A DNA stretch of 64,000 nt from Helianthus annuus (taxonomy: Eukaryota > Streptophyta > Magnoliopsida > Asterales > Asteraceae). Below the pieces are notes generated by a model that searched no databases, had not been told where the DNA came from, and was given only the letters and a program-made list of their open reading frames with translations. Below are positions 1 through 11,755 of the stretch, one piece after another. Position 1 is the stretch's first letter, and every line of letters begins with the position of its first letter. The stretch is from positions 30,439,249 through 30,503,248 of the forward strand of contig NC_035447.2 in assembly GCF_002127325.2 (NCBI RefSeq). Direction: 5' to 3'. Both the position numbers and the translations under genes were made by a program.

Positions 1-1
1 A

Positions 2-807
2 CAGATTGATGGTCAATCTAAGCGCACTATACAAACGCTTGAAGACATGTTGCGTTCATGTGTTATTGATTTTAAAAGTAACTGGGATACTTATTTGCAT
101 TTGATTGAGTTTTCCAACAATAACATCTATCACTCCAGCATTAACATGGCTCCACTCGAAGCCTTATATGGTCGAAAGTGTCGATCCCCTATTTGTTGGC
201 ACGAGGTCGGTGAAGCTCAAATTACTGGACCCGAACTGATTCAAGAAACAAGATTCGTCAAATTCGTAACAATCTCTTAGTAGCTCAAAGTCGTCTGAAA
301 AGTTACGCTGATTAACGACGAAAGCCGCTTGAATTCAATGTTGGTAATCGTGTACTTCTAAAAGTATATCCTTGGAAAGGTGTAGTCAGATTTGGAAAGA
401 ATGGGAAACTAGCACCTCGCTTTGTTGGTCCTTTCAAGATCCCCGAGAGAATTGGAAGAATGGCTTATAAACTAGAGTTACCTGAAGAACTCAGCAGGAT
501 CATCCGACTTTCCATGTTTCTAACTTGAAGAAGTGCCTTAACGATGAAAATCTTCATAGTCCACTTGAGGAAATACAGATTAATGAGTCGATGCATTTTG
601 TTGATATACCTATTGGAATCACGGATCGTGACAAGAAACGGATGAAGCGTAGTCGGATTCCGATAGTCAAGGTACGTTGGGAGTCTAACCATAGACCAAA
701 ATTTACCAAGGAACGTGAAGACCGGATGCGAGAGAAATACCAACACTTGTTTCCAAAGAATGCACCCAAGAAAATTTCGGAACGAAATTCTCAAAAGTAA
801 AGGAGAC
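2..807 (+). pseudogene. Ty3 chromovirus (Tekay-like) integrase C-terminus and chromodomain, broken
   Basis: This is the 3' end of the pol gene of a Ty3/gypsy retrotransposon whose 5' part lies outside the window. Frame 2 opens with [17 protein letters not shown], the end of the integrase core. In working Ty3 integrases this place reads TDGQ(S/T)ER and the E is the third catalytic acid; here it is K. The conserved [11 protein letters not shown] follows. The frame stops at 278-280 and resumes in other frames as a KVYPWKGVVRFGKNGKLAPRF-like segment (360-420) and then 525-800. The last part contains IPIVKVRW and REKYQHLF, the usual tail of Tekay/Del chromodomains. At least two frameshifts and the E-to-K change make it dead. 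The PPT and LTR follow directly. Confidence 0.85.
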
Positions 808-2464
808 TGTAATATCTGCCAAAAACGGATCCTAGAAACCCGACTCATTTTGTAAACTGAATCCTAAGCAAATGAAAATGAGAGTTTTACTTCTATTTAT
901 TATTGTGTGATCTTGTCGTGTATTAATTTATAAAAATTTCCGAGTTAAAAAATATAAAGTTCGAGTTAAATACGTTTATGTTATAAATAAAATCAGTTAG
1001 TTCCGTTAGTTTATACAAAAGAAATAACTTAACTAAGTGGGAATACATTGTTAAACGAGATACTAAAGTGGGGCTTTTGATCTTAAACACATGTTTTGGT
1101 GAAATTGAAGTTATGTTGTTGTTCATTATTTTACTAGATTAGTTTGTGTAATTTTTATGAATTTTTGGACATCATATGGATTTATTACGGATTTTATTCA
1201 TGTTATATCATATAGAAAATTAAATAAATAAAAATTTATTAAAATAAAATCACATAAATATTATTTCTGTTTTTACAGAAAATATATAAGTCATGGAAAT
1301 TTTATATTGAATGTCATAATTTTTGGTAATTTATTTGGTAATAAAAGGATTAATCAAATTATAAAATAAATTAATTCTTTTTACAAATTTAATCATTTTA
1401 AATACAAAAGTATAAGATAATTTTAATTGTCTAGTTTATAAATTTAGTACATAAGTTATTGATAATTTGTCTAAATTTAGCATTTATAAATTATATATAG
1501 TGACATAATTTATTTTATGTTATTATTATAACTTGTCGCAATTATTTATTTAGTTTTACAAATACTGATTTATTATTCGCGTTGGAAGATTTGTATATAT
1601 ATTTTAATTATAGAAAAATCCCCAATCAAGAGAACCCAAATTCCTAGACTTGTTTATGTTGTTCGGTTGTTTAGTTTTGTTATTATATATTTTTAGGGTA
1701 ATTTGGATTATTTGGATTTATCTCGTTAATCTCGTGCGGTATTTACTCATGGATCAATCTTCGCAAAAAGTGGGTAGATATCTTTCCCCTGTTTACATTA
1801 AACATTATGGGGTATATCACATGTCATGCAAAAATCACATATTTATTTTATTCAAATATCAATCATGCAAAACTAGTATGTTGATTATGTGTTATATGTT
1901 ATTTGGTTATTGGTTTGTTTAATTAGAGTGTTGTCACAGTCAATTGTATGCAAGCAAGTCATCATATTGTGGATACACTGGCTGACTGGTTCCCCGCAGC
2001 TATAGGTATCAGTATCACTATCATCATTCAATCTCGCTCTTCATGGGCTTAAGACTAGTCTCGCTCTTCGGGGCTTGAGACTCGCGTATCACATTGGTTT
2101 GTTTTATTTATTGTTGTTGTTCATTGTTTGTGATTATCTGATTAACACATGATTTGCATGTTAACAATCTTAAATAAATTATTTTATTTAAACTTAGATT
2201 TACTCAACAACTTCTTTTAGTTGACCCAAATATTTTACACATGGTACAAGGAACGAGATTTGATGATGCAAGAATGGAAGATATGTAGGATTGCCTATAA
2301 ATGAGATTTTTCTATGTTTATGTTCGGATTACTTGAAAATTGTTATGTTTGATGTGACATTTTAACCAGTGACATGAATAAATATTGAAACATTTAATAG
2401 TGTCATAAGCTTTGGGCAATCATCGCGCTCCGACCGATAATCCACTATGAGTCAAGGTGTGACA
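808..2464 (+). mobile_element. 3' LTR of the Tekay-like element
   Basis: The LTR starts TGTAATATCTGCC immediately after a purine-rich tract (aaagtaaaggagac, 794-807) that serves as the polypurine tract behind the pol remnant. It ends at 2464 with AAGGTGTGACA, the ending shared by other LTRs in this window. Length is about 1657 bp. The 5' LTR is outside the window, so the target duplication cannot be tested and the right boundary rests on the terminal motif and on MULE-derived DNA beginning soon after. The interior is AT-rich with no coding region. Confidence 0.65.
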
Positions 2465-2622
2465 ATGCCTGGTTGTCTAAAATACCACCTCAACATTAGA
2501 CCCTATCTCATTTTTCATGTATTTAACAATGATGCTCATTTTGGTGTTTTATAATAATATGTTAACAATATTATGCTTAATTTGAACAGGTAGGGCAATT
2601 TCTAATATGCTACTAGATAATA

Positions 2623-5072
2623 TGTAACGCTTCGCATTTTGTATTTTCCTTATTTAGGAAGTGTAATTCGTATTTCTATTTTTTGGAAACTTGTAACCGT
2701 ATCTTATTCGTATTTCGTTTCCATACTTATAATCAGAGACTTCGATCGTAATGGAAATTCATTTTTATACTTATAATTGTTATACTTGTCTTACACACAA
2801 TCAAACTTTGGATGCACTATTACATACAAACGAGACTTATTATATACTTAATTTATCAGTTATACGATGCACAACGCTTACGACACATTTCATGCTCGAA
2901 AACAGTCAAAACATGATCTTATAGCATAAAATAACGAACAACCAAAGTTTAGGGGCCAAAATGTAAAAATAAAAAATTACTGGCCAAAAGAGGCGCGGCG
3001 CTACGCGAAGCCTCCCCCTTTTAGCTTGGCATAGCACCAAGGCCTTGAATCCGCAGCAAGTTGTTTCCTTGCTGCAGATTGGCCACTTCCTTCCACAGTT
3101 CCACCTATCTCCTTCCCCAATCACCATGCAAGCTCATTAATCACTAAACCCTAATCCTCCACTATATAAACAAGCCTCCATCGCCTCATTTTCACTTTTC
3201 CAATTCTCTTACACCCTCTAAACACTCCCAAATCAGTTGTAATTGCAAGTTCAAGGCAGAAAACTCTAAGTGCTAAAATGAGCATTTACCTTACTTTTCC
3301 TCAACTTTCTTCATCTTTTCTTCTTCTTGAAAGCTTGGAATACCTCTAGGATTGTTTCCACAAGTTTACCATGGTAAACTAAGGTGGAACATCACCATTT
3401 TGAGGTCCAAACTTTCTGTTTTTAAGTTATATGTTGCAAACTTTTTTCATAACTTAACTTTCTTATATGAATCTTATGCCTATCTTGTCCCTAAACCCAT
3501 ATATGGTTATGGGGCTTGAGTAATGATGATTCTCATGATTTTAGAGGTCTAAGAACCTCATAAACTTTCTGTTTTGACAAGGTTTTAGAAAACCTACAAG
3601 TGTTGAAACCGTCCAAGCTCACCATCTTCAATATGGTGAGATATGCGTTTTGGTGAAGGTGTGAACCATGGAAGCCTTGGCTTTCCAAACTTATTCCACC
3701 ACTCACTTGATGTTTTACTATGTTCATCTAAGTAGCTTCCAAGACTCAAAGTAACACAACCCCGTCGCACCTCCAACATTTACCATGATGAGTATGGAAC
3801 ACCTGGGTTGATGTTACTTGGCTACTTGGTAAAACTAGTTAGTTTATAATTCTTGTTATTATTTATGACCAACCGGGTTATCAACTATGTTGATAACCTT
3901 ATGCTTTGGTGAATTCATACAAAAATGTTTAATGGATATTAATCATCCAACCTTTATGGTTGACTTATATGATTTATATGATTATACATGATGGACTAGT
4001 TAGAATACATCCTATATAAAATATAATATATCTAACTGAATTCATGATGCTAACCGGATTATGGTTAGAGGTCATGAACTTGGGTTATTCTATCTTCATT
4101 TCTAAATTCCTCGGTTTTGATTATAATGGGAAAGTTAGGACCCATGAAAACATATAAGAACTTAGTGTCAAAACAAGATATAATTTTGTATACTTATACT
4201 TTCATACTTAAGTTTCGAATTCGAACTCTCTACGAAATCCGAATACTCACCCACCTTTGTTTCCCCAATGTAGGGTAACTTCGGTGTTCCCACTCTCTAA
4301 CACTTCAACTCAGGTACGCGGGATTACTACGCAAAACCGTGAGTATACTCGATCCCATTTTCCGTTGTAAACACTTTGGGTGCAATATGTACACTTTATA
4401 CTAGTCACGAATAAACTTGTTTACACACTTACTCCATCTGTTATTAATATGATACTTGTATTATTCTTGTTATCGCATGCTATGTTATATTTGTGTTCTA
4501 TATGCCCATTAACTTTGCAAGCCTACCTTAACAATTATAGCGCTATAGGATTAACGCATCGCAAGTATTCTTGTGGTATTGTTAAGTAAATTATTTTACA
4601 ACCTTGTCATTTCGGCGACAACGGTATGCACGATTGGGGTACACTTTGGTTTGACTTATTGTTAAGTAAACTATTTTATAGCGTATGTAAGTAACAATGT
4701 ATGCAATTTACCATGTTGTATATGAGACAACTTTTATTCACAATTATGCTATGTATTAAAACTCGTATACTCACCAACTTTTTGTTGATCATTATTTTAA
4801 TACATGTTGCAGGAAACTAGTTGAGGATGGTTGAAGAAACATATTTAGGGTGGATTAGAAACACACCTAGATTTTGAACTTATGTACTTTGTTTCATGTT
4901 ATTACGTTATTTTCCAAAGTTGTTGTATTTTCCATTTCGAACAATGTACTTTTCCTTTTAGTATAAATGAAATCAATTTTTTTTAACATTTTCACTATTA
5001 GTTGTTATGATGTCTCTTGCAATCTCGTTTTCGTCTCACTCCTATGTTTCCGCCATCGGTTGGAGTGTGACA
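2623..5072 (+). mobile_element. Solo LTR, TSD TAATA
   Basis: A 2450 bp LTR with termini TGTAACGCTTCGC and GGAGTGTGACA, flanked by an exact 5 bp duplication TAATA (2618-2622 and 5073-5077). There is no internal domain or second LTR, so this is a solo LTR left by recombination. Orientation is plus: termini are TGTAAC to GTGACA and a TATA box lies on the plus strand at 3163. It interrupts a MULE transposase exon. GC-rich DNA at about 2985-3060 stands out from the AT-rich remainder. Confidence 0.9.
3163..3170 (+). promoter_or_regulatory. TATA box of the solo LTR
   Basis: TATATAAA in the context CCACTATATAAACAAGCC, followed by a CT-rich stretch typical of plant transcription starts. It lies about 540 bp into the LTR, just downstream of the GC-rich island. 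Activity is inferred. Confidence 0.55.
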
Positions 5073-5846
5073 TAATATGTGTGTTCAACAACAAGATTAT
5101 GGATGGCAGAGACAAGCCAATAGTATCTGCACTTGAGTATGTTAGGGAATATCTGATGAGGAGGATCATCACCATTTTAAAGGCCTAATAAAGAATAGAA
5201 GGATTGTGTGCACCTCATGCCTAGAAGACTTTGAAGACTATAAATAAGAGGAAATTATATATTATGTGAAGTGGAATAGGGTTGCTCCATATTAAGTTAG
5301 TGGAAAGAATCAATGTGTGGTGCATTAGATAGGATTTTTTTGTACATTCAGAGCATGGGAAATAACAGGTATACCTTGCAAACATGTTGTGGCTACTATC
5401 AGGTTTATGGCAACTAATGGTAAACAAGTTGGCCTTTTAGAAAGTTGGGTCCATCCATTGTATAGGTTAGATAAATGGAAACATGTGTATAGCTTCAAGG
5501 TTAACCCAATCAAAGGGAGATCTATGTGGCCTAAGTCAAAGGTTCCTACAATTTTGAAACCACCTAGACATCATAAACAAGCAGGGTGACCAAAGAAAGC
5601 TAGGAGGAAGTTTGTAGTAGAAATGGAGGATCTTACAAAGGGTGGAAAGTTGTCCAAAAAGAATACAATCTAGACTTGTGGCAATTGCAAAGGGACGGGG
5701 TACAACAGGAGGTCATATTCAAAAGTAGCACTTAATGATGGTGCCAAGGTCAAGAAAGCAAGTGGCGGTGGTGGGAAAGGTAAAAGGAAGCAAGTGGTGG
5801 AGGGTGGGAAAGGCAAGGCAACAAAGAATTGCAAGAAAGCTTAATT

Positions 5847-6740
5847 TGTTGGGTTTAACTTTCGTTTTTAAACCATGGCTTAGTTTTTAGGTCATTTGAT
5901 AGTTTATATAATTTGGCAGTTGTTTTGGAAACCCGGTTTAACTTCTAAGTATGGTGCTTGTTTATGTTTGTTTAATTGTTTAATTTGTTTAGTATGTTTC
6001 AATGTTTAATGTATGGTATTTGGACCCGTTTATGGTACTATAAAACAATGTAATGTATGGTTTTTGGAACACTTTAATGTATGGTATTTGACCGAATTTT
6101 AAACTTGTGCATATAATCTATTAATGTTAGTTAAGGTTTTGGGTCATTATAGTATATTTGTTCAGGTTTTTGGTCATTATAGTTGTGCAAGTTTGGTAGT
6201 TGGGCAACCCATTGAATGGTTGTGCAATTTTGGTAGTTGTGTAGACCATTGAATGGTTGTGCTAGTTTAAAACGTGTGTTAAGTTTATTTGTTATCCATG
6301 TTGGTGCAGTTTCAGGGTTATTTTGTGACCATATTTGTGTAGGTTTTAGGTAGTTGGCAACATTCGATCAACATTAGTGCAGGTTTTTTTTTTATCATAT
6401 TTGTGTAGATTTATGACCCATTTGTGTAGGTTTTTTTTACCACAGTAGTGCAGAGTTCTTTTACCATTTTTATGTCTAGTTTGTGTCAACATTATGTCCA
6501 TTTTTGACCCATTTGTGATAACTAGATGCACAACTTCATTTTGTCCATTTTGACCACATTTCAACACTTTCATATCTTTGAACAAAACACTACAAACAAC
6601 TTGCATCACTAGAACATCATTTTACACAGATTGTCTTTTACATAACTTGCAAATCCTGCATTACACATTTCACAAAATATTAAACACAAAAACCATAACT
6701 ATCCTTGCATCACTACATTCTAAAAGAATAGTACAAAGAC
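5847..6740. other. AT-rich spacer between the MULE remnant and the GRF pseudogene
   Basis: No gene is recognised. The stretch has loose, degenerate repeats such as 'aatgtatggt' and 'ttttggtagttg'. It may be non-coding sequence of the MULE to its left, but no terminal inverted repeat was found. Confidence 0.4.
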
Positions 6741-6857
6741 CAGAAAAAACCCACAGCTAATCATCAAGTGTTTCTTCAACCTTCTTGCTTCATCAACCCT
6801 TTCACTTAATTGTTCTTCAAGCTTATTCCTTCTCCTTATGAGACAAGGAATGATATC

Positions 6858-8147
6858 TGTCACAACCCCCGACCCTACCCTGGGTGGGAGCCATGAGCAG
6901 ATACAAGTGGTACCGGTGTTTATTAAAATTATCGCAGTGGAAAACTTATCAGGGCCAGGTGTCAGGAAAAATATCAGAGTTTCAAAACACCGAAATTTTC
7001 ATTTCATAAACCGTGGGGGTAAAACTCGTATTTACATAAGGATTTTCACGGAGATAAACCCTTGATTACAAAGCACGTTTTATTCAGGTTTACAAAGCCA
7101 CTTATTTAAGCTTGAGTGCCTCATTGCACTTTTTCTTCTCTTCATAGTAAATCACCTGAAATGCGTTTTAAAAACATTTGATGAGCGAAGAAAAAATACT
7201 AGTAAGTTCATTCAGTTGTACAAAACGCATTGTTATAATTATAACATTAAGAGTTTTTAAATTTGTTTATATCTTACAATTACCCAACAATATTTGTCCT
7301 TCAGCAAGACCTGTGACTGTGGTCATATCACTGTTGATCATTCTCTCAACTAGTGAAGCTTATCAAGTAGTGTGTACAAAACCCCACATATCGGCAGTAA
7401 TTTAAGAATACAAAAACTTAATCACTATAAATACAACTTGAAAACATTTAGTGTTTTGAAAGCATTTGATAAAAAAGAATGGCTCACATTGCAGATTTAG
7501 GGTTTCAGTACTAGCCTTCTGGTTTAATGTTTGGTTTCCTAATTAAGCACACAATGCACACGTATTAGTGTATTAACTAAATCCAACTTTAACGATAATA
7601 ACGAGATTAAAACCCACAACGAATGACAAAGTATAGCCTTATTAAGGCATCACTTAAACATCTGGTGGATTAGTTTCAATCGATCGGATAGGGTACCGTA
7701 CCAGTGATTTGAGTTAGCAAGCTGATAACGGGCAGAGTTAGGGTTTCAGGGTATCAGGTATAATAACAACAGAGCAGTACAAAAGAGAGCGAGAGAGAAA
7801 GTAAGAAATGAAAGTTTTGAGCAGTTTGAAATGCAGAAATCTCGTCCAATTTATAGCCGATAATTGACCACGTCGTGTCACGCGACCAACTTGGTCCAAC
7901 CCCGTCGTGTAGCGCGACTAGGTTAATTAGGGCTTAGGTGTTAAGAGTCACTATTGTAGGTTTGCCACGTGTCCCCTGTCGTACGTCGTACCATATGGTG
8001 TCGCGTCACGCGACCACATTCCTCAAAAGCCGTCGCGTAGCGCTACGAGGTCAAATCCTGGGTTGCCTCATTTCTTGTGCTGGTTCTCATGGTACATGTT
8101 CACGGTCTCGGTTATGAGTCGTTATAGTCTTTTCGAGGGTTGTTACA
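6858..8147 (-). mobile_element. Solo LTR (family B), TSD ATATC
   Basis: A 1290 bp LTR with ends TGTCACAACCCCC and GGGTTGTTACA, flanked by exact 5 bp copies of ATATC (6853-6857 and 8148-8152). The terminal asymmetry and a minus-strand TATA box give minus orientation. A GC-rich segment at 7866-8060 carries four variants of a near-palindrome, GTCGCGTCACGCGAC and relatives. A second copy of this family begins at 63396. Confidence 0.9.
7846..7856 (-). promoter_or_regulatory. TATA box of solo LTR B
   Basis: Reads CTATAAATTGG on the minus strand, immediately downstream (in that direction) of the GC-rich palindrome cluster. Its placement agrees with the LTR orientation deduced from the termini. Confidence 0.55.
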
Positions 8148-8400
8148 ATATCCCTTGAGCGCTAGCACATTTTAGGATCAATCCAACCAAAGAATCCACA
8201 ATTTAATTCCTACAACATTATAAAAAACGCTTTTTAGAAAAAAATTAGGGCTAGAATTTTAAATGTTATAAACCAGATCTGGGCAAGCCTAGAAACGACG
8301 TCCTGGGTTATGATCTGTCCATGATGTACGAAGGGCTGCTTCTTTTCCACACCAACCTTACACCATATTTGAACAATCTGGGCTAATCGTATGAAGAAAG

Positions 8401-8681
8401 GGAAATGGGATTTTGAAACCTAATTTTATGAGGGGGGGGGGGGTGAGGGAACAAATTTTATTGCATAAATTCATTAAGTGGGTGGTTAAAAGACAATACT
8501 ACCCTCACATGATATGAACGCAAGGGAATTTAACTAGAAAATTTAATTGGGTTTGGAGTAAAGGACACCGTCTTTTGATAAGTTTAAACATAAAGGGTAA
8601 ACAATGTAAATTTGGCAGTTAAATAACATTGCATGATGAAACGTTGAAATATAAAGATGCAAAGTACAATTTAGTCTTATT
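8401..8681. other. Spacer with a G homopolymer
   Basis: AT-rich DNA with a G run of about 13 bases near 8433-8445, just upstream of the GRF pseudogene. No further gene or element boundary was recognised. Confidence 0.3.
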
Positions 8682-8690
8682 TAAACTCTA

Positions 8691-9086
8691 GAGTAAATTG
8701 CCATTTTAGTCTCTGAGTTTTTGTCCAAATTGCCATTTTAGTCCTAATAGTTTTTTTCTCCTCTGGGTCCCTGACTTTTCCTTTTTCTTGCCATTTTGAT
8801 CACATTGCCTAACGTGTCTAAAAACCAGGTTATAATCAGGGGTATTTTTGGCATTAAATTATTATGAGGTTCATAAATTATGTTGTAAACTACACCTGGT
8901 TATCACTACACAACAGTTATGCCAAAAATACCCCTTGTTATAACCATATTTTTATACTGAGTTAGGCAATGTGATCAAAATGGCAAGAAAATGGAAAAGT
9001 CAGAGACCCAGAGAAGATAAAAAAACTATTTGGACTAAAATGGTAAATTTAGCCCAAACCTCAGGGACTAAAATGGCAATTTACTC
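8691..9086. mobile_element. Foldback MULE-type MITE, 9 bp TSD TAAACTCTA
   Basis: A 396 bp non-coding element that begins GAGTAAATTGCCATTTTAGT and ends in its complement. The two arms, roughly 165 bp each, can fold over a short spacer around 8860-8920. It is flanked by exact 9 bp repeats TAAACTCTA (8682-8690 and 9087-9095), the duplication length of the Mutator superfamily. No transposase is present. Such long hairpins are plausible small-RNA sources (inference). Confidence 0.85.
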
Positions 9087-9262
9087 TAAACTCTAAAGCT
9101 ATGAAAAAATACAATTTTGTCATTATTATATGTATTGTATAGATATAGATTTTCAGATATATAATCTCAAAATTTTAAAAAAAAAATCATTCATTAGTTT
9201 GATTAATTGTTCCAATTCGTGTATTGTTATCTCATTTTAAGCTTCTTTTGACATAAAAAAAA

Positions 9263-10476
9263 AGTAAACTGCCATTTTGGTCCATGAGGTTTGGTCAGTT
9301 TTGTTATTTTAGTCTAAGTCTCAATGTTTTTGCATCTGGGTCCATGTGGTTTCATTTTTATTGTCATTTTGGTCCAAAAGCAAAATCAGGTCAGATTTCT
9401 AAAAAAAAACCTGTTATTTTGTCTTTTTCCTCAGGGGTATTTTAGTCATTCTATATTATTATAACTCTTTATTGATTAAAAATAATAAAACTAAAAATTT
9501 GTTTGACCTTATATAAAGCCCATAGTCTTCCCCAATTGCACCAGTTGCAAATACCATAACCCAAACCCTAATTCCTCTGCAACACGATCAATGGACAATC
9601 TGGAAGGAACAAAGTTTACAACTAGTGCAATTGGCGAGTTAGCAAGTTCGGTTTCAGGGTATAAGGAGAGATGGAGTAGTGATGAGAGAGATACATCATC
9701 GAAAAAGGGTGGGAGACAGTCCAAGCTCACAGTGGGTCGATCTGGACCATGAAGTTCAGTTTGTATGGGAAGCATCTCGCTACTGCCGGTGAGGATTGTG
9801 TTATTCATGTTTGGCAAGTTGTGTTATTCATGTCTGGACCATAGCAGCGCAACAACCAATGGCTACGATCCAATGGTGGTCCTCTTGAAATCTGACTGCA
9901 GAGGGTGGTCTCTGTTCTGATTTACGCTAGATCCAGTGGCTACGAGCTTCAGGTACGCTTTTCGGTGAGTTGGACAAGAAGCGGTAGTGTGGTTTTGAGC
10001 CATTTGGGACGGCGTAGTGGTGGGTGGTACATCGGCGTGGTGGTGGGTGGTACATCGAAGGTGATTGCAGGTTGCGAAGGTGGAGGAAAATCAAGTTGTA
10101 GGTGATTAGACGACCACGTCTTCGATTACGATGAACGCATCGTCTCATCCTTAATCACCGATTTCGACGTCGCCGGTGGTGGTGCCGGCGGTTAACCGGT
10201 TGTCGGGGAAGGTTGAGAAGAAAAGAGGGTTTCCAAAAGGGTCTGATTGTTCTGTAGAAAATAAATTGGGAGAGAGGGGTTAATGCTTAAATGACCATTT
10301 TGCCCCTGTGAAAAAGGACAAAATAGCAGGTTTTTTTAGAAATCTGAGTTGATTTTGCTTTTGGACCAAAATGAAAATAAAAATGAAACCACAGGGACCC
10401 AGATGCAAAAACTTTGAGATTTGGACTAAAATGGTAAAACTGATCAAACCTCATGAACCAAAATGGCAGTTTACTC
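9263..10476. mobile_element. Pack-MULE with about 190 bp terminal inverted repeats
   Basis: The left end AGTAAACTGCCATTTTGGTC and the right end (complement of GAGTAAACTGCCATTTTGG) form imperfect inverted repeats of roughly 190 bp. The outermost bases resemble those of the MITE at 8691. Flanks are TAAAAAAAA and TAAAACAAA, a 9 bp duplication with one mismatch. The interior (about 9490-10260) is richer in GC and carries gene-derived sequence, including a WD40 fragment, so it fits a Pack-MULE. A TATA-like TATATAAAG lies near 9512. Confidence 0.75.
9590..9830 (+). pseudogene. Captured fragment of a WD40-repeat gene (WDR44-like)
   Basis: From the ATG at 9590 the plus strand encodes MDNLEGTKFTTSAIGELASS and then GYKERWSSDERDTSSKKGGR. 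One frame over, from about 9728, it encodes HSGSIWTMKFSLYGKHLATA and then GEDCVIHVWQV. The second part is a typical first WD40 blade. The first part resembles the linker ahead of the WD40 domain in plant WDR44-like proteins, as I remember the family. The blocks are out of frame and closer together than expected, so an internal piece is missing. A short duplication (tgttattcatgt) follows at about 9800-9832. The fragment cannot make a working protein. Confidence 0.65.
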
Positions 10477-10595
10477 TAAAACAAAATACCATTTGTGATT
10501 AAAGAGTCGTGTTTTGTTTGTTCTTGTGTTAATTGGTGTCAACACAACTATTCTTAGTCGGCATAATATGTTGATTCCATTGTAGTGAATTTGTT

Positions 10596-11687
10596 GAGTT
10601 TTTTCTCAAAATAGTGTTGGTGGAAAAAGTATTTACCATTTTGGTGTTCCTTCAAAACAATTTACCAAAATAGTGTTTTCATGTATTTTGTATTTGTTTT
10701 TCTTTTAACCAACATAATAAACGTATTAATTTTCTATTCAATGAATCCAATGTCCATATTTTTATTTTGTAATTATATCTTTTATTTTCACACAAATATG
10801 TTTTTTTTAAATCAACCTATTAATGTTTTATTTAGTTTGTGTTTACCTTTTCTTTTAATCAACATAAAAAACTTATTAATTTTTTTTTACTAAATCGATA
10901 TTATAACCATATTCCATCTCATTATAAATTTTTCATCAACTAACCCATGTAAAAGACAAACTAATAAGATCATATATCATAAGTTTAAACAATGAAATAA
11001 GAACATACAAAAACGCTAATCAAATAATAATCGCAGTGAAACTTACATTAACATTCTTAGGTTGATATTAAGAAAAATCAATTCTAAAAACAAAATTGTT
11101 GATTCTAAAAAATGCAGTGAAACTTATACTACAAATTGTATTACTTTTAGGAAGTTAAGAAAACAATGAAGTGAAACTAATCTTTTGAACTTTTGAACAA
11201 TGAATTTATTCTTTAATATTAACTTAGTGATATGATAAAAAAATATTAGTTGATGGCTTTAATGTAATGAGATTTAATAGTTTTACCACATCTTTTCACT
11301 ATTTTCTTGACTTACTAATGTAATTATAATATTATTTATATTAACTGGATGAGGAATATACTTGGAAAGCAAAGAATTATTGTTTTGTAGATGTTTAAGT
11401 GTTTAAAAGGTTATATTAATATGTAAATAAACAGACTTGACAAAGAAAACGAAAGAAATAATTTTATTCATGTAAATAAATAGAGTTGACAAGGAAAAGA
11501 AAGGAACAATGCTATTCTTTTGCATATTGATTGAATAGAAAAAAAAACTATTAAGTTTTTTTTTTTATGTTGATTAAAAGAAAAGGCAAAGACAAAATGA
11601 AGAAAAATACCATTTTGGTAAATAGTTTTGAAGGAACACCAAAATGGTAAATACTTTTTCCATCAACACTAGTTTAAGAAAAAACTC
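10596..11687. mobile_element. Non-coding MULE-like element with about 70 bp inverted repeats
   Basis: A 1092 bp AT-rich element. The left end GAGTTTTTTCTCAAAATAGT and the right end, its near complement, continue as inverted repeats through a TATTTACCATTTTGGTGTTC block. Flanks TGAATTTGTT and TTAATTTGTT match at nine of ten positions. No transposase is seen. The Tat element's 60 bp flanking repeat begins at 11696, overlapping the last two bases of this element's target duplication. Confidence 0.7.
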
Positions 11688-11695
11688 TTAATTTG

Positions 11696-11755
11696 TTTGC
11701 GGTTTATGTTGATGTTATATCCAATAATTATGGTAAGTCATTATTAGAATCAAAA
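11696..11755. repeat. Left copy of the 60 bp direct repeat bordering the Tat element
   Basis: Sixty bases, starting TTTGCGGTTTATGTTGATG and ending GAATCAAAA, recur without a difference at 37717-37776. The left copy ends where the element begins and the right copy starts where it ends. This is the geometry of a target duplication, but twelve times the usual length. Confidence 0.9.

Larger units (their letters stand above)
2580..5846 (+). pseudogene. MULE (MuDR-type) transposase fragment, split by a solo LTR
   Basis: Short stretches match the C-terminal half of plant Mutator-like transposases. Around 2600-2622 and on from 5078 the DNA encodes a NMLLDNM...FNNKIMDGRDKPIV-like segment, followed by ALEYVREYLMRRI. 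The 5389-5589 stretch continues the SWIM zinc finger: the frame just before it reads CTFRAWEITGIPCKH, where the family has CxC, so the second zinc cysteine is now F. Further on come YRLDKWKHVYSF, GRSMWPKSK and a PKKARRK-like patch. A terminal CCHC-like knuckle at about 5676-5720 has lost its His and last Cys (both Tyr). Frameshifts and stops show it is dead. The solo LTR 2623-5072 sits inside this coding exon. The stretch 2465-2580 before it looks like an intron ending in ttgaacag. Confidence 0.75.
6741..8400 (-). pseudogene. GRF-type zinc-finger protein pseudogene, split by a solo LTR
   Basis: On the minus strand, about 8350 to 8275 encodes WCGKEAALRTSWTD followed by NPGRRF, a stop, then ACPDL. 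This is the hallmark of the GRF zinc finger. After an apparent intron (about 8275-8205) the next exon (about 8203-8153) encodes CGFFGWIDPKMC, then a TAG, then RSRDI. The reading continues beyond the LTR at 6857-6741 with IPCLIRRRNKLEEQL and a basic coiled-coil-like tail. The two in-frame TAG codons and the LTR inside the GATATC of this exon show it is dead. GRF proteins of this form are often found with plant transposons, and a MULE transposase remnant lies about 0.9 kb away, so the two may once have been in one element (inference). Confidence 0.7.

Noticed and set aside
11696..11755. Reading the 60 bp repeat as part of the Tat LTR
   Set aside because: It lies outside the LTR ends at both borders, and its right copy continues into unrelated A-rich DNA. 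It is flank, not LTR.
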